In this document: positions 9,130 through 23,400 of the stretch, one piece after another
Numbering within the stretch: position 1 is the first letter of the stretch
How the letters are laid out: every line of letters begins with the position of its first letter
DNA from: Xenorhabdus nematophila ATCC 19061
Lineage (GTDB): Bacteria > Pseudomonadota > Gammaproteobacteria > Enterobacterales > Enterobacteriaceae
Direction: 5' to 3'
Length of the DNA stretch: 64,000 nt
NCBI RefSeq assembly: GCF_000252955.1
Contig: NC_014228.1
Coordinates: forward strand, 4,186,701-4,250,700
The notes under the pieces: generated by a model
Databases searched by the model: none
Told to the model about the DNA's origin: nothing
The model's input: the letters and a program-made list of their open reading frames with translations, nothing else
Position numbers and translations under genes: made by a program

Positions 9130-11238
9130 ATGGCTCGTAAAACACCTATAGCGCGTTACCGTAATATCGGTATCAGCGCCCACATCGACGCCGGTAAAAC
9201 CACAACAACTGAACGTATTCTGTTTTACACTGGTGTAAACCATAAAATTGGTGAAACTCACGAAGGTTCAGCAACAATGGACTGGATGGAGCAGGAACAG
9301 GAACGTGGTATTACTATCACCTCTGCTGCGACCACTGCATTCTGGTCTGGTATGGCTAAACAGTATGAACCACACCGCATCAACATCATCGACACCCCAG
9401 GACACGTTGACTTCACCATCGAAGTAGAACGTTCCATGCGTGTTCTTGACGGCGCAGTAATGGTTTACTGTGCAGTTGGTGGTGTTCAGCCACAGTCTGA
9501 GACTGTATGGCGTCAGGCTAACAAATATAATGTTCCACGCATCGCGTTCGTTAACAAAATGGACCGTATGGGTGCGAACTTCCTGCGTGTTGTTGACCAG
9601 ATCAAAACTCGTCTGGCAGCTAACCCAGTACCACTTCAACTGGCTATCGGCGCTGAAGATACCTTCACTGGTATTGTTGACCTGTTGAAAATGAAAGCAA
9701 TCAACTGGAACGAAGCTGATCAGGGAACGACCTTCACTTATGAAGATATCCCTGCTGACATGCTGGAACTGGCCGAAGAATGGCATCAGATTCTGGTTGA
9801 ATCCGCTGCAGAAGCATCAGAAGACCTGATGGACAAATATCTGGGCGGTGAAGAGCTGACTGAAGAAGAAATCAAGAAAGCTCTGCGTAAGCGTGTTCTG
9901 GCTGGCGAAATTATCCTGGTTACCTGTGGTTCAGCCTTTAAGAACAAAGGTGTTCAGGCAATGCTGGATGCAGTTATCGAATATCTGCCAGCACCTACCG
10001 ATGTTGAATCCATCAAGGGTATGCTGCCAGACGGTAAAGACACCCCAGCAGAACGTCACTCCAGCGATGAAGAGCCATTCTCTGCACTGGCATTCAAAAT
10101 CGCAACTGACCCATTCGTGGGTAACCTGACGTTCTTCCGTGTTTACTCCGGTGTTGTTAACTCTGGTGACACCGTACTAAACCCGATTAAAGACAAGAAA
10201 GAACGTTTTGGCCGTATCGTACAGATGCACGCCAACAAACGTGAAGAAATCAAAGAAGTCCGTGCAGGCGATATCGCTGCTGCAATCGGTCTGAAAGATG
10301 TGACTACTGGTGATACTCTCTGTGACATGAACTCCCCAATCATTCTGGAGCGCATGGAATTCCCAGAGCCAGTTATCTCTGTTGCTATCGAGCCAAAAAC
10401 TAAAGCTGACCAAGAAAAAATGGGTATCGCTTTAGGTCGTCTGGCTCAGGAAGACCCATCATTCCGCGTGAGCAGTGACGAAGAAACTGGTCAGACTATT
10501 ATCGCAGGTATGGGTGAACTTCACCTCGACGTACTGGTTGACCGTATGCGTCGTGAATTCAACGTTGAAGCGAACGTAGGTAAACCTCAGGTTGCTTACC
10601 GTGAAACTATCCGTGCTTCTGTTGAGCAGGAAGGTAAACACGCTAAACAGTCCGGTGGTCGTGGTCAGTATGGTCACGTATGGCTACGTATCGAGCCTCT
10701 GGAAGCTGGCGGTGCTGGTTACGAGTTCTCGAACGAAATCGTTGGTGGTGTTGTTCCTAAAGAATATGTTCCAGGTGTCGATAAAGGTGTCCGTGAACAG
10801 CTGAAGAGCGGTGTTCTGGCTGGCTATCCAATCGTTGACGTTAAAGTTGCTCTGTTCGATGGTTCTTACCATGACGTTGACTCCTCGGAAATTGCCTTTA
10901 AAATTGCTGCGTCCATGGCATTTAAAGAAGGCTTCATGAAAGCGAAACCAGTTCTGCTGGAACCTATCATGAAAGTTGAGGTGGAAACACCTGAAGACTA
11001 CATGGGTGACGTCATCGGTGACTTGAACCGTCGCCGTGGTATGATCGATGGTATGGATGATGTAGCTACGGGCAAAGTTGTTCGTGCTCAAGTACCATTG
11101 TCTGAAATGTTCGGTTATGCTACTGACCTGCGTTCTCAGACCCAAGGTCGTGCTTCTTACTCCATGGAGTTCTTGAAGTACAACGAAGCGCCTAGCAACG
11201 TCGCTCAGGCTATTATTGAAGCTCGTAAAGCTAGATAA
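9130..11238 (+). CDS. fusA: translation elongation factor G
   Basis: A complete 702-residue EF-G, the GTPase that drives translocation and, with RRF, ribosome recycling. The G-domain motifs are intact: P-loop AHIDAGKTT near residue 17, DTPGH near 89 and NKMD near 143. Domains II-V follow with the usual spacing, including the ribosome-contacting GGRGQYGHV loop. The length matches the E. coli protein (704). It is the third gene of the str operon; the next gene, tuf, is broken. Confidence 0.98.
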   Translation: MARKTPIARYRNIGISAHIDAGKTTTTERILFYTGVNHKIGETHEGSATMDWMEQEQERGITITSAATTAFWSGMAKQYEPHRINIIDTPGHVDFTIEVERSMRVLDGAVMVYCAVGGVQPQSETVWRQANKYNVPRIAFVNKMDRMGANFLRVVDQIKTRLAANPVPLQLAIGAEDTFTGIVDLLKMKAINWNEADQGTTFTYEDIPADMLELAEEWHQILVESAAEASEDLMDKYLGGEELTEEEIKKALRKRVLAGEIILVTCGSAFKNKGVQAMLDAVIEYLPAPTDVESIKGMLPDGKDTPAERHSSDEEPFSALAFKIATDPFVGNLTFFRVYSGVVNSGDTVLNPIKDKKERFGRIVQMHANKREEIKEVRAGDIAAAIGLKDVTTGDTLCDMNSPIILERMEFPEPVISVAIEPKTKADQEKMGIALGRLAQEDPSFRVSSDEETGQTIIAGMGELHLDVLVDRMRREFNVEANVGKPQVAYRETIRASVEQEGKHAKQSGGRGQYGHVWLRIEPLEAGGAGYEFSNEIVGGVVPKEYVPGVDKGVREQLKSGVLAGYPIVDVKVALFDGSYHDVDSSEIAFKIAASMAFKEGFMKAKPVLLEPIMKVEVETPEDYMGDVIGDLNRRRGMIDGMDDVATGKVVRAQVPLSEMFGYATDLRSQTQGRASYSMEFLKYNEAPSNVAQAIIEARKAR

Positions 11239-11304
11239 GTTTTCGAGTTTACTATCTTTTTAGCTCCCTCATCTCATTGACGGGGGAGCAGTATTAAGGA
11301 ATAG

Positions 11305-11988
<684 letters not shown>

Positions 11989-12012
11989 TTTTTTAATGTG
12001 TTCATTTTTGAA

Positions 12013-12036
12013 GGGCATCTATTGATGCCCTTTTTA
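12013..12036 (+). terminator. tuf terminator
   Basis: GGGCATC pairs with GATGCCC around a four-base loop and is followed by TTTTT, 25 bases after the tuf stop codon. Between it and secE (12037-12323) I see no gene; the secE promoter should lie here. Confidence 0.8.
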
Positions 12037-12323
12037 TACGTTGTCTTAAGAAGAACCTATCTCATCAATAGTTGTTCATTGAATTACTTTCCGATGGCTG
12101 ACAAACCACTATTTGAAGGTTATCCTTAATTATTGGTGAGATAGGCTCTGATACAACGGATGGGCTTTGGCATCTTGAGATATTAAAGTCCTGCTGAATT
12201 ATGGCGCCGAGTCAGATACAATTACAATTATCTTTGGGTTCGGTCTGATTTGTTTTGCTCTTGCGAGGCAAGCTGGCTATCTATTTACATCATAGTTACT
12301 TACATATAGTTACAGGTTGGTTT

Positions 12324-12707
12324 ATGAGTGCGAATAGCGATGCTCAAGAAAGCGGGCGTGGTCTTGATATAGCAAAATGGCTATTGGTAGCTGTGTTGCT
12401 GGTAGTTGCTATAGTTGGTAATTACTATTACCGAGAGTATAACCTGCCTCTGCGTGCGATAGCCGTTGTTGCTATTGTTGCCTTTGCAGGAGCAGTTGCA
12501 TTGTGGACAGTGAAAGGTAAAGCTGCATTAGCATTTGCCCGTGAAGCCCGCATTGAAATGCGTAAAGTCATTTGGCCAACTCGCCAGGAAGCTTTGCATA
12601 CAACTTTGATTGTTGCGGCGGTAACAGCGGTCATGTCCCTGATTTTATGGGGACTGGATGGTATTCTGGTGCGTTTAGTTTCATTTATTACAGGCCTGAG
12701 GTTTTAA
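12324..12707 (+). CDS. secE: preprotein translocase subunit SecE
   Basis: A 127-residue inner-membrane protein that clamps SecY in the SecYEG channel. Starting at the ATG at 12324 gives the family's MSAN start. Three hydrophobic segments (about 18-37, 44-63 and 93-117) match the E. coli topology. The conserved [17 protein letters not shown] cytoplasmic helix lies between them. The stop is three bases before nusG, as in other enterics, and the two are cotranscribed. Confidence 0.96.
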   Translation: MSANSDAQESGRGLDIAKWLLVAVLLVVAIVGNYYYREYNLPLRAIAVVAIVAFAGAVALWTVKGKAALAFAREARIEMRKVIWPTRQEALHTTLIVAAVTAVMSLILWGLDGILVRLVSFITGLRF

Positions 12708-12710
12708 AAA

Positions 12711-13256
12711 ATGTCTGAATCCCCAAAAAAGCGTTGGTATGTCATACAGGCATTTTCTGGGTTTGAAGGTCGTGTTGCTCAATCTCTGCGTGAACATATC
12801 AAATTACAAGATATGGAAGATTCTTTCGGTGAAGTCATGGTGCCGACAGAAGAAGTGGTTGAGATCCGCAGTGGCCAGCGTCGTAAAAGCGAGCGTAAAT
12901 TCTTCCCAGGTTATGTCTTGGTACAGATGGTAATGAACGATGCAACTTGGCATTTGGTTCGTAATGTACCTCGCGTAATGGGTTTTATCGGTGGCACGTC
13001 TGACCGCCCGGCACCAATTAGCGATAAAGAAGTTGATGCGATTATGAATCGTCTTCAGCAAGTTGGTGACAAACCACGGCCAAAAACTCTGTTCGAACCA
13101 GGCGAAATGGTTCGTGTCAGCGATGGTCCGTTTGCAGACTTTAATGGCGTCGTGGAAGAAGTTGACTACGAAAAGAGCCGCTTAAAAGTTTCGGTTTCTA
13201 TCTTTGGCCGTGCTACACCAGTCGAACTGGATTTCAGTCAGGTAGAGAAATCCTGA
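12711..13256 (+). CDS. nusG: transcription termination/antitermination factor NusG
   Basis: A complete 181-residue NusG. The N-terminal NGN domain ([21 protein letters not shown]) binds the RNA polymerase clamp; the C-terminal KOW domain ([19 protein letters not shown]) contacts Rho or ribosomal protein S10. It is translated directly after secE, with a three-base gap and no separate promoter visible. Confidence 0.97.
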   Translation: MSESPKKRWYVIQAFSGFEGRVAQSLREHIKLQDMEDSFGEVMVPTEEVVEIRSGQRRKSERKFFPGYVLVQMVMNDATWHLVRNVPRVMGFIGGTSDRPAPISDKEVDAIMNRLQQVGDKPRPKTLFEPGEMVRVSDGPFADFNGVVEEVDYEKSRLKVSVSIFGRATPVELDFSQVEKS

Positions 13257-13282
13257 TTTGATGTTTAAGTAGACAGAGTTGC

Positions 13283-13311
13283 TTGCAAAAGGTGTGAAAT
13301 TAGCATACAAT
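13283..13311 (+). promoter_or_regulatory. rplKA (L11) operon promoter
   Basis: TTGCAA (13283-13288) and TACAAT (13306-13311) are spaced by 17 bases and followed by CGCGCC, matching the E. coli L11 promoter in position and sequence. The 150-base leader up to rplK should contain the L1-binding autoregulatory site, near the AGGGGAGC element around 13420. Confidence 0.75.
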
Positions 13312-13467
13312 TTCGCGCCTTTTGTTTTTTATCTGGGCATTAGTTAGATAATGTGATATTGGATAATTCAGGCAAATGTTTTAAGTGGTCTGGTCTTTTA
13401 GACGGGACCTAAATCGTCAGGGGAGCTTCATTTTTGAGGCGATAATACCCATATAGAGGAAATTTAG

Positions 13468-14604
<1,137 letters not shown>

Positions 14605-14634
14605 TTATTGTAAGCTGATATAATGCTTTACCTT

Positions 14635-14663
14635 AGCGTCAGATTTGTCTAAAATCTGACGCT
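14635..14663 (+). terminator. perfect 12-bp hairpin between rplA and the rplJ leader
   Basis: AGCGTCAGATTT pairs perfectly with AAATCTGACGCT around a five-base loop, followed by the A/T-rich TAAAATTT. The tail is not a pure T-run, so it may act as a partial terminator, an attenuator or an RNA-processing stem between the L11 and L10 operons. Confidence 0.65.
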
Positions 14664-14725
14664 TAAAATTTGCCTGATGGTGTGCTTAATGACACACATC
14701 CTTTGAAAAATAAGGTATTGTCGGC

Positions 14726-14956
14726 GAATAACGAATTTTCGGTTGGAGCTTGGCCTTAATCCAAGCCCCGTCCAAGACCGCAGGCGTAAGTATGTAGAAA
14801 TAAATTGCTTACTTAATATCCTGCGTAGACGGTGACAGAGCCAAATGAAATTTATTTTCTGGATTCTGCTCACCGTGTTTTAGCGCTCAGGCACATTCCG
14901 TGTTTTGAGTGAAGTGAGTTCCGGGTTTTCCCGGTTAATCCAGGAGCAAGAAGCTA
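14726..14956 (+). promoter_or_regulatory. L10 leader (ribosomal L10(L12)4 autoregulatory RNA)
   Basis: The leader of rplJ shows the blocks of the enterobacterial L10 leader in order: TTGGAGCTTGGCC...CCAAG, AAGACCGCAGGCGTAAG, CTGCGTAGACGGTGACAGAG, a CTGCTCACCG segment, and TTAATCCAGGAGCAAG before the ATG. In E. coli the L10-L12 complex binds this structure and represses translation of rplJ and rplL. The rplJ promoter probably lies near 14685-14725, where TTGAAA occurs at 14703. Confidence 0.8.
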
Positions 14957-15454
14957 ATGGCACTAAATCTTCAAGACAAACAAGCGATTGTTGCTGAAGT
15001 CAGCGAAGTAGCCAAAGGCGCGCTGTCTGCGGTTGTTGCGGATTCTCGTGGCGTTACCGTAGATAAAATGACTGAACTGCGTAAAGCATGTCGTGAAGCT
15101 GGCGTTAACGTACGCGTTGTACGTAACACCCTGCTGCGTCGTGCTGTTGAAGGTACTGAGTATGAGTGCCTGAAAGAAGCGTTTGTTGGTCCAACCTTGA
15201 TTGCTTTCTCTTCCGAACATCCGGGCGCAGCTGCTCGTCTGTTCAAAGATTTCGCGAAAGCGAACCCAGCATTCGAGATTAAAGCAGCAGCCTTTGAAGG
15301 TGAGTTTATCCCAGGATCAAACATCGATCGTCTGGCTACACTCCCAACTTACGATGAAGCAATCGCACGCCTGATGGCAACCATGAAAGAAGCCTCTGCT
15401 GGCAAACTGGTTCGCACTCTGGCTGCGCTACGCGATCAGAAAGAAGCAGCTTAA
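14957..15454 (+). CDS. rplJ: 50S ribosomal protein L10
   Basis: A complete 165-residue L10. The N-terminal domain binds 23S rRNA ([20 protein letters not shown]) and the C-terminal helix carries the L7/L12 dimers, building the stalk that recruits translational GTPases. The CAGGAGCAAG ribosome site fits the autoregulated start described for the leader. Confidence 0.98.
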   Translation: MALNLQDKQAIVAEVSEVAKGALSAVVADSRGVTVDKMTELRKACREAGVNVRVVRNTLLRRAVEGTEYECLKEAFVGPTLIAFSSEHPGAAARLFKDFAKANPAFEIKAAAFEGEFIPGSNIDRLATLPTYDEAIARLMATMKEASAGKLVRTLAALRDQKEAA

Positions 15455-15517
15455 TTGCCTATTTCCTTCGTTGCTTTTTAACGTATAAACTTTTTCTGAA
15501 TTTTAGGAACACTTGTT

Positions 15518-15880
15518 ATGTCTATCACTAAAGAACAAATTCTGGACGCAGTTGCAGAAATGTCTGTAATGGATGTTGTTGAACTGATCAGTATGATGGA
15601 AGAAAAATTGGGCGTTTCTGCTGCTGCAGCTGTAGCTGTAGTTGCAGCTGCTGAAGTTGTTGAAGAAAAAACTGAATTCGACGTAATCCTGGCTGGCGTT
15701 GGCGCTAACAAAGTTGCTGTAATTAAAGCAGTACGTGGCGCAACTGGTCTGGGTCTGAAAGAAGCTAAAGACCTGGTTGAAAGTGCACCAGCAGCAATGA
15801 AAGAAGGCATCAGCAAAGACGACGCTGAAGCTCTGAAAAAATCTCTGGAAGAAGCAGGTGCTTCTGTTGAGATCAAGTAA
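15518..15880 (+). CDS. rplL: 50S ribosomal protein L7/L12
   Basis: A 120-residue stalk protein. The N-terminal dimerisation helix is followed by the Ala/Val-rich hinge (residues 35-52) and the globular C-terminal domain ([20 protein letters not shown]), which binds elongation factors. It lies 63 bases after rplJ in the same operon. Confidence 0.98.
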   Translation: MSITKEQILDAVAEMSVMDVVELISMMEEKLGVSAAAAVAVVAAAEVVEEKTEFDVILAGVGANKVAVIKAVRGATGLGLKEAKDLVESAPAAMKEGISKDDAEALKKSLEEAGASVEIK

Positions 15881-15920
15881 GATCAGTTTGAAGTTCGCAG
15901 CCTGATTTTTTAAGGCTGGC

Positions 15921-15951
15921 GGCTGGCGATTTATTAATCGCCAGCCTTTTT
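15921..15951 (+). terminator. rplL-rpoB attenuator
   Basis: GGCTGGCGAT pairs with ATCGCCAGCC (10 bp, six-base loop) and is followed by TTTTT. In E. coli a partial terminator at this place lowers rpoBC transcription relative to the ribosomal genes; the same role is expected here. Confidence 0.85.
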
Positions 15952-16310
15952 GCGCTGTAAGGGCATTGTTTGTATAAGGTTGTAAATTGTGACCTTGTTT
16001 TAAGAACACTGTCTGAGAGCCAAACCATATTGCCTGAAAGGCATTATGTAGGGAATTAGCAGCATTTCACACTGTTTGGCTGTTAATGAACCCAGAATAC
16101 TTTTTCCTATTGACGACTTAATATACTGCGTTCTCAGCTACGATCCACTCGAGTAGCTCGGTCGTCAGGTAACGCAATGAAATGATTTAAGAGTAATAGC
16201 AATGAGTATTACGGAAAATATTCTATTTTCTGTTCGAAAAAATAGTGTTGCCGAGTGCTGTCCTTAAGGGCGGACAGAGTGGGTCACTTATCAGCGAGCT
16301 GAGGAACCCT
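15952..16310 (+). other. rpoB leader (non-coding)
   Basis: No gene is visible in these 359 bases. The segment GAGCCAAACCATAT...CACTGTTTGGCT (about 16016-16082) can form a long stem like the RNase III processing site of E. coli rplL-rpoB. TTGACGACTTAATATACTGCG-like and CGCAATGAAATGATTTAAG-like blocks at about 16112-16192 are shared with the E. coli leader. Confidence 0.6.
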
Positions 16311-19300
16311 ATGGTTTACTCCTATACCGAGAAAAAACGTATTCGTAAGGATTTTGGTAAACGTCCACAAGTTTTGGATGTTCCATACCTTCTTTCTATT
16401 CAACTTGACTCGTTCCAGAAGTTTATCGAGCAAGATCCTGAAGGCCAGAATGGACTTGAAGCGGCCTTCCGTTCTGTGTTCCCAATTCAGAGCTATAGCG
16501 GCAGTTCCGAACTGCAATATGTAAGCTATCGTCTTGGCGAACCTGTTTTTGATGTTCAAGAGTGTCAGATCCGTGGTGTGACTTATTCTGCACCACTGCG
16601 CGTTAAACTGCGTCTGGTGATCTATGAGCGTGAAGCGCCAGAAGGCACAGTCAAAGACATCAAAGAACAAGAAGTCTACATGGGTGAGATTCCACTCATG
16701 ACTGATAACGGGACTTTCGTTATCAACGGTACTGAGCGCGTTATCGTATCTCAGTTGCATCGTAGCCCAGGCGTTTTCTTTGACAGCGATAAGGGTAAAA
16801 CCCATTCATCCGGTAAGGTACTGTATAACGCACGTATCATTCCTTACCGTGGTTCATGGCTGGATTTCGAGTTTGATCCAAAAGATAACCTGTTTGTGCG
16901 TATCGACCGCCGTCGTAAACTGCCGGCTTCGATTATTTTGCGCGCGATGGATTATACTGCTGAAGACATCCTGAACCTGTTCTTCAATAAAACCGTTTTC
17001 GAAATTCGCGATAATAAATTGCAGATGACTCTGGTACCAGAACGTCTGCGTGGCGAGACAGCTTCATTTGATATCGAAGCAAACGGCAAGGTTTATGTTG
17101 AAAAAGGCCGTCGTATCACCGCTCGTCATATCCGCCAGTTAGAAAAAGATCAGGTAGACCGCATTGAGGTTCCTGTTGAATATATCGCTGGTAAGGTTGT
17201 AGCAAAAGATTATATCGACCAGAACACAGGTGAAATCATCTGTGCTGCAAACATGGAACTCTCTTTGGATCTGCTGGCGCGTCTGAGTCAGTCTGGCCAC
17301 AAATCTATCGAGACCCTGTTTACCAATGATCTGGACCACGGTGCATACATCTCCGAAACTCTGCGTATTGATCCAACCAATGATCGTCTGAGCGCGCTGG
17401 TTGAAATTTATCGCATGATGCGTCCGGGTGAACCACCAACACGTGAAGCTGCAGAAAACCTGTTTGAGAACCTCTTTTTCTCTGAAGATCGTTATGATCT
17501 GTCTGCAGTTGGCCGTATGAAGTTCAACCGTTCACTGGATCGTAACGAGGTTGAAGGTTGCGGTATCCTGAGCAAAGAAGACATCATCGACGTGATGAAG
17601 AAGCTCATCGATATCCGTAACGGTAAAGGTGAAGTTGACGATATCGACCACTTGGGCAACCGCCGTATCCGTTCCGTTGGTGAGATGGCTGAAAACCAGT
17701 TCCGTGTAGGTTTGGTACGTGTTGAGCGCGCAGTAAAAGAGCGTCTGTCTCTTGGCGATCTGGATACCCTGATGCCACAGGACATGATCAACGCCAAACC
17801 AATTTCTGCGGCGGTGAAAGAGTTCTTTGGTTCCAGCCAGCTTTCTCAGTTCATGGATCAAAACAACCCACTGTCTGAAATTACCCATAAACGCCGTATT
17901 TCTGCATTGGGTCCAGGCGGTCTGACTCGTGAACGTGCGGGCTTTGAAGTTCGAGACGTACACCCGACTCACTATGGTCGTGTATGTCCAATCGAAACGC
18001 CTGAAGGTCCGAACATCGGTCTGATTAACTCATTGTCCGTTTACGCGCGTACCAATGAGTATGGTTTCCTTGAAACCCCTTACCGTTTAGTTCGTGATGG
18101 TGTAGTGACGGATGAAATCCACTACCTGTCTGCGATCGAAGAAGGTAACTACGTTATTGCACAGGCAAACACTGTATTGGATGAAGAAGGCCACTTCGTT
18201 GAAGAATTGGTCACTTGCCGTCATTACGATGAATCCAGCTTGTTCAACCGTGATCAGGTTCAGTACATGGACGTTTCGACACAACAGATCGTGTCCGTCG
18301 GTGCTTCCTTGATCCCATTCCTTGAACACGATGACGCCAACCGTGCTTTGATGGGTGCGAACATGCAACGTCAGGCGGTTCCGACACTGCGTGCTGACAA
18401 GCCGTTAGTGGGTACAGGCATGGAACGTGCAGTAGCGGTTGACTCCGGTGTGACCTCTGTTGCTAAACGTGGTGGTGTGGTTCAGTACGTTGACGCATCC
18501 CGTATCGTTATCAAAGTTAACGAAGATGAAATGTACGCGGGTGAAGCGGGCATTGATATCTATAACCTGACCAAATATACCCGTTCTAACCAGAACACCT
18601 GTATCAATCAGATGCCATGTGTTTCATTGGGCGAACTGGTAGAACGTGGTGACGTACTGGCTGATGGCCCATCTACCGATTTAGGTGAGTTGGCTCTGGG
18701 TCAGAACATGCGCGTGGCGTTCATGCCATGGAATGGTTATAACTTCGAGGACTCCATCCTCGTATCTGAACGTGTTGTTCAGGAAGATCGTTTCACCACC
18801 ATTCACATTCAAGAACTGGCATGTGTGTCTCGTGACACCAAACTGGGGCCTGAAGAGATCACCGCTGATATCCCTAACGTGGGTGAAGCTGCGCTGTCTA
18901 AACTGGACGAATCCGGTATCGTTTATATCGGTGCGGAAGTGAAAGGCGGCGACATTCTGGTCGGTAAAGTGACACCAAAAGGTGAAACTCAGCTGACGCC
19001 AGAAGAAAAATTGCTGCGTGCGATCTTTGGTGAGAAAGCGTCTGATGTTAAAGACTCTTCACTGCGTGTACCAAACGGTGTTTCCGGTACTGTTATTGAT
19101 GTACAGGTCTTTACCCGTGATGGCGTAGAAAAAGACAAGCGTGCGTTGGAAATCGAAGAGATGCAACTGCGTCAGGCGAAAAAAGACCTGACAGAAGAGC
19201 TGCAAATTTTCGAAGCTGGTTTGTTTGCCCGTATTTATTCCGTACTGGTTTCCGGTGGTATTGAAGCGGAAAAACTCAGCAAATTGCCTCGTGCACGCTG

Positions 19301-20339
19301 GTTAGAGCTGGGCCTGGCTGATGAAGAAAAACAAAATCAGCTGGAACAGCTGGCAGAACAGTATGACGAACTGAAAGCAGAGTTCGAGAAGAAACTGGAT
19401 GCTAAGCGTCGTAAGATCACTCAGGGCGACGATTTGGCACCAGGCGTGCTGAAAATTGTCAAAGTATATCTGGCTGTAAAACGTCAGATCCAGCCTGGTG
19501 ACAAGATGGCAGGTCGTCACGGTAACAAGGGTGTTATCTCCAAAATTAACCCGATTGAAGACATGCCTTACGATGAAAACGGTACACCTGTCGACATCGT
19601 ATTGAACCCGCTGGGCGTACCATCACGTATGAACATCGGTCAGATTCTGGAAACTCACTTGGGTATGGCGGCGAAAGGCATTGGTGACAAGATCAATGCG
19701 ATGCTGAAACAACAGCAAGAAGTTGCCAAACTGCGTGAATTTATCCAGAAAGCGTATGATCTGGGTGACGATACCCGTCAGAAAGTTGACTTGAACACCT
19801 TCACCGACGAAGAAGTGATGCGTCTGGCAGAAAACCTGAAAAAAGGTATGCCAATTGCAACACCCGTCTTTGATGGTGCGAAAGAAACCGAAATCAAAGA
19901 GCTGCTGAAATTGGGTGGCTTGCCGACTTCCGGTCAGATCACTCTGTTTGACGGCCGTACTGGTGAACAATTCGAGCGTCAGGTAACCGTTGGTTACATG
20001 TACATGCTGAAATTGAACCACTTGGTTGATGACAAGATGCACGCCCGTTCTACCGGTTCTTACAGTCTGGTTACTCAGCAGCCGCTGGGTGGTAAGGCAC
20101 AGTTCGGTGGTCAGCGCTTCGGTGAGATGGAAGTGTGGGCATTGGAAGCATACGGGGCTGCGTACACCCTGCAAGAAATGCTCACCGTTAAATCCGACGA
20201 TGTTAACGGTCGTACCAAGATGTATAAAAACATCGTGGATGGCAACCACCAGATGGAACCTGGCATGCCGGAATCTTTCAACGTATTGCTGAAAGAAATC
20301 CGTTCGTTGGGTATCAACATCGAGCTGGAAGACGAATAA
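16311..20339 (+). CDS. rpoB: DNA-directed RNA polymerase subunit beta
   Basis: A complete 1342-residue beta subunit, the same length as in E. coli. The ATG at 16311 is chosen because GAGG precedes it and it gives the conserved [16 protein letters not shown] start; the frame is open 22 codons further but without conservation. The rifampicin cluster reads [17 protein letters not shown] and SALGPGG, the wild-type residues. The lineage-specific insert near residues 940-1040 ([13 protein letters not shown]) and the C-terminal active-site regions are normal. Confidence 0.98.
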   Translation: MVYSYTEKKRIRKDFGKRPQVLDVPYLLSIQLDSFQKFIEQDPEGQNGLEAAFRSVFPIQSYSGSSELQYVSYRLGEPVFDVQECQIRGVTYSAPLRVKLRLVIYEREAPEGTVKDIKEQEVYMGEIPLMTDNGTFVINGTERVIVSQLHRSPGVFFDSDKGKTHSSGKVLYNARIIPYRGSWLDFEFDPKDNLFVRIDRRRKLPASIILRAMDYTAEDILNLFFNKTVFEIRDNKLQMTLVPERLRGETASFDIEANGKVYVEKGRRITARHIRQLEKDQVDRIEVPVEYIAGKVVAKDYIDQNTGEIICAANMELSLDLLARLSQSGHKSIETLFTNDLDHGAYISETLRIDPTNDRLSALVEIYRMMRPGEPPTREAAENLFENLFFSEDRYDLSAVGRMKFNRSLDRNEVEGCGILSKEDIIDVMKKLIDIRNGKGEVDDIDHLGNRRIRSVGEMAENQFRVGLVRVERAVKERLSLGDLDTLMPQDMINAKPISAAVKEFFGSSQLSQFMDQNNPLSEITHKRRISALGPGGLTRERAGFEVRDVHPTHYGRVCPIETPEGPNIGLINSLSVYARTNEYGFLETPYRLVRDGVVTDEIHYLSAIEEGNYVIAQANTVLDEEGHFVEELVTCRHYDESSLFNRDQVQYMDVSTQQIVSVGASLIPFLEHDDANRALMGANMQRQAVPTLRADKPLVGTGMERAVAVDSGVTSVAKRGGVVQYVDASRIVIKVNEDEMYAGEAGIDIYNLTKYTRSNQNTCINQMPCVSLGELVERGDVLADGPSTDLGELALGQNMRVAFMPWNGYNFEDSILVSERVVQEDRFTTIHIQELACVSRDTKLGPEEITADIPNVGEAALSKLDESGIVYIGAEVKGGDILVGKVTPKGETQLTPEEKLLRAIFGEKASDVKDSSLRVPNGVSGTVIDVQVFTRDGVEKDKRALEIEEMQLRQAKKDLTEELQIFEAGLFARIYSVLVSGGIEAEKLSKLPRARWLELGLADEEKQNQLEQLAEQYDELKAEFEKKLDAKRRKITQGDDLAPGVLKIVKVYLAVKRQIQPGDKMAGRHGNKGVISKINPIEDMPYDENGTPVDIVLNPLGVPSRMNIGQILETHLGMAAKGIGDKINAMLKQQQEVAKLREFIQKAYDLGDDTRQKVDLNTFTDEEVMRLAENLKKGMPIATPVFDGAKETEIKELLKLGGLPTSGQITLFDGRTGEQFERQVTVGYMYMLKLNHLVDDKMHARSTGSYSLVTQQPLGGKAQFGGQRFGEMEVWALEAYGAAYTLQEMLTVKSDDVNGRTKMYKNIVDGNHQMEPGMPESFNVLLKEIRSLGINIELEDE

Positions 20340-20487
20340 ACCGTTTTCCCGCTGGTACTGTCCGGCATGAAAATGCCGGGCAGTTTACCAGCCAGTGGTT
20401 GCACTGGTCCCAGTGGTTATACTGGTTATAGAGGGGAGTGGCATGGGCCACTCACCTAACAGGTCTAACTCCGACAGGAGCCATTTC

Positions 20488-23400
20488 GTGAAAGACTTAT
20501 TGAAGTTTCTGAAAGCGCAAACTAAGACCGAAGAGTTTGATGCGATCAAAATTGCTCTGGCCTCTCCAGATATGATCCGTTCGTGGTCATTCGGGGAAGT
20601 AAAAAAGCCGGAAACCATTAACTACCGTACGTTCAAACCTGAGCGTGACGGTCTTTTCTGTGCGCGTATTTTCGGGCCAGTAAAAGATTACGAATGCTTG
20701 TGTGGTAAATACAAGCGTTTAAAACACCGTGGTGTGATTTGTGAGAAGTGTGGCGTTGAAGTCACCCAGACTAAAGTTCGTCGTGAACGTATGGGTCACA
20801 TCGAGCTGGCTTCTCCAACCGCTCACATTTGGTTCCTGAAATCTCTGCCATCCCGCATCGGTTTGTTGCTGGATATGCCTCTGCGCGACATTGAACGCGT
20901 ACTGTATTTCGAATCCTATGTGGTTGTTGAAGGCGGCATGACCAGCCTTGAGCGTAGCCAAATCCTGACTGAAGAACAGTATCTGGATGCACTGGAAGAG
21001 TTCGGTGACGAATTTGACGCAAAAATGGGTGCAGAAGCGATCCAATCTTTGTTGAAAAACATGGATCTGGAAAACGAATGTGAAACTTTGCGTGAAGAGC
21101 TGAATGAAACCAACTCTGAAACCAAGCGCAAAAAGCTGACCAAGCGTATTAAACTGCTGGAAGCTTTCATTCAGTCTGGTAACAAACCTGAATGGATGGT
21201 TCTGACCGTTCTGCCAGTTCTGCCACCGGATCTGCGTCCACTGGTTCCACTGGATGGTGGTCGTTTTGCAACCTCCGACCTGAACGATTTGTATCGTCGC
21301 GTCATTAACCGTAACAACCGTTTGAAACGTCTGCTGGATCTGGCTGCGCCAGACATCATCGTACGTAACGAAAAACGTATGTTGCAGGAAGCGGTTGATG
21401 CGCTGCTGGATAACGGCCGTCGCGGGCGCGCGATTACGGGTTCTAACAAGCGTCCTCTGAAATCCCTGGCTGACATGATCAAGGGTAAACAGGGTCGTTT
21501 CCGTCAGAACCTGCTGGGTAAACGTGTTGACTACTCAGGCCGTTCTGTCATTACCGTAGGTCCATACCTGCGCCTGCATCAGTGTGGTCTTCCTAAGAAG
21601 ATGGCACTGGAGCTGTTCAAGCCATTCATTTACGGCAAGCTGGAACTGCGTGGTCTGGCGACTACCATCAAAGCAGCCAAGAAAATGGTGGAGCGTGAAG
21701 AAGCCGTTGTCTGGGATATCCTGGATGAAGTGATCCGTGAGCACCCAGTTCTGCTGAACCGTGCACCAACCCTTCACCGTTTGGGTATTCAGGCATTCGA
21801 ACCTGTTCTGATCGAAGGTAAAGCGATTCAGTTGCACCCATTGGTGTGTGCGGCTTATAACGCCGACTTCGATGGTGACCAGATGGCTGTTCACGTACCG
21901 CTGACTCTGGAAGCCCAGCTGGAAGCACGTGCGCTGATGATGTCTACCAACAACATCCTGTCTCCGGCGAGTGGTGAACCGATCATCGTTCCATCTCAGG
22001 ACGTTGTATTGGGTCTGTACTATATGACCCGTGACTGTGTTAACGCGAAAGGCGAAGGCATGGTTCTGAGCGGGCCTAAAGAAGCAGAGCGTGTTTACCG
22101 TGCAGGTCTGGCTTCTCTGCACGCTCGCGTTAAAGTTCGTATCACTGAAGAAGTGAGAGATGGCGAAGGTAATGTCACTGTTAATACCGGTCTGGTTGAT
22201 ACCACGGTAGGTCGTGCCATCCTGTGGATGATCGTACCGAGAGGTCTGCCATACTCACTGATTAACCAGGCGTTGGGTAAAAAAGCCATCTCCAGAATGC
22301 TGAATACCTGTTATCGCGTACTGGGCCTGAAACCAACGGTTATTTTAGCTGACCAGACCATGTATACCGGTTTTGCTTACGCTGCCCGTTCAGGGGTATC
22401 CGTAGGTATAGACGACATGGTTATTCCTGAGAAGAAAGAAGGCATCATCGCGGAAGCAGAAGCAGAAGTGGCCGAAATTCAGGAGCAGTTCCAGTCAGGT
22501 CTGGTAACTGCGGGTGAACGTTATAACAAGGTTATCGATATCTGGGCTGCGGCGAACGAACGTGTTGCTAAGGCGATGATGGAAAACCTGTCTACTGAAA
22601 CTGTGATTAACCGTAACGGTGAAGAAGAACAGCAGGTTTCTTTTAACAACATCTTTATGATGGCCGACTCCGGTGCTCGTGGTTCCGCTGCTCAGATTCG
22701 TCAGTTGGCGGGTATGCGTGGTCTGATGGCAACACCAGATGGTTCGATCATCGAAACCCCAATCACCGCGAACTTCCGTGAAGGTCTGAACGTACTCCAG
22801 TACTTCATTTCAACCCACGGTGCTCGTAAAGGTCTTGCGGATACCGCATTGAAAACGGCGAACTCCGGTTACCTGACTCGTCGTCTGGTTGACGTTGCCC
22901 AAGACTTGGTTGTGACTGAAGATGACTGTGGTACTCACGACGGTATTCTGATGACTCCGGTTATCGAAGGTGGTGATGTTAAAGAACCACTGCGTGAGCG
23001 CGTATTGGGTCGTGTAACGGCTGAAGACGTTCTGAAACCAGGCACAGCAGATATTCTGGTAGAGCGTAATACTCTGCTGAACGAAAAATGGTGTGATCTG
23101 TTAGAAGAAAACTCTGTTGATAGCGTGAAAGTACGTTCTGTAGTTAGTTGTGAAACGGACTTCGGCGTCTGTGCGAACTGCTACGGCCGCGACCTTGCTC
23201 GTGGTCATCGCATCAACAAAGGTGAAGCAGTTGGTGTGATCGCGGCACAGTCAATCGGTGAGCCGGGTACACAGCTGACGATGCGTACGTTCCACATTGG
23301 TGGTGCGGCATCGCGTGCGGCAGCAGAATCCAGCATTCAGGTACGTAACAAAGGTCAGTTGAAACTGTCCAACGCGAAATTCGTTACAAACTCAGCGGGC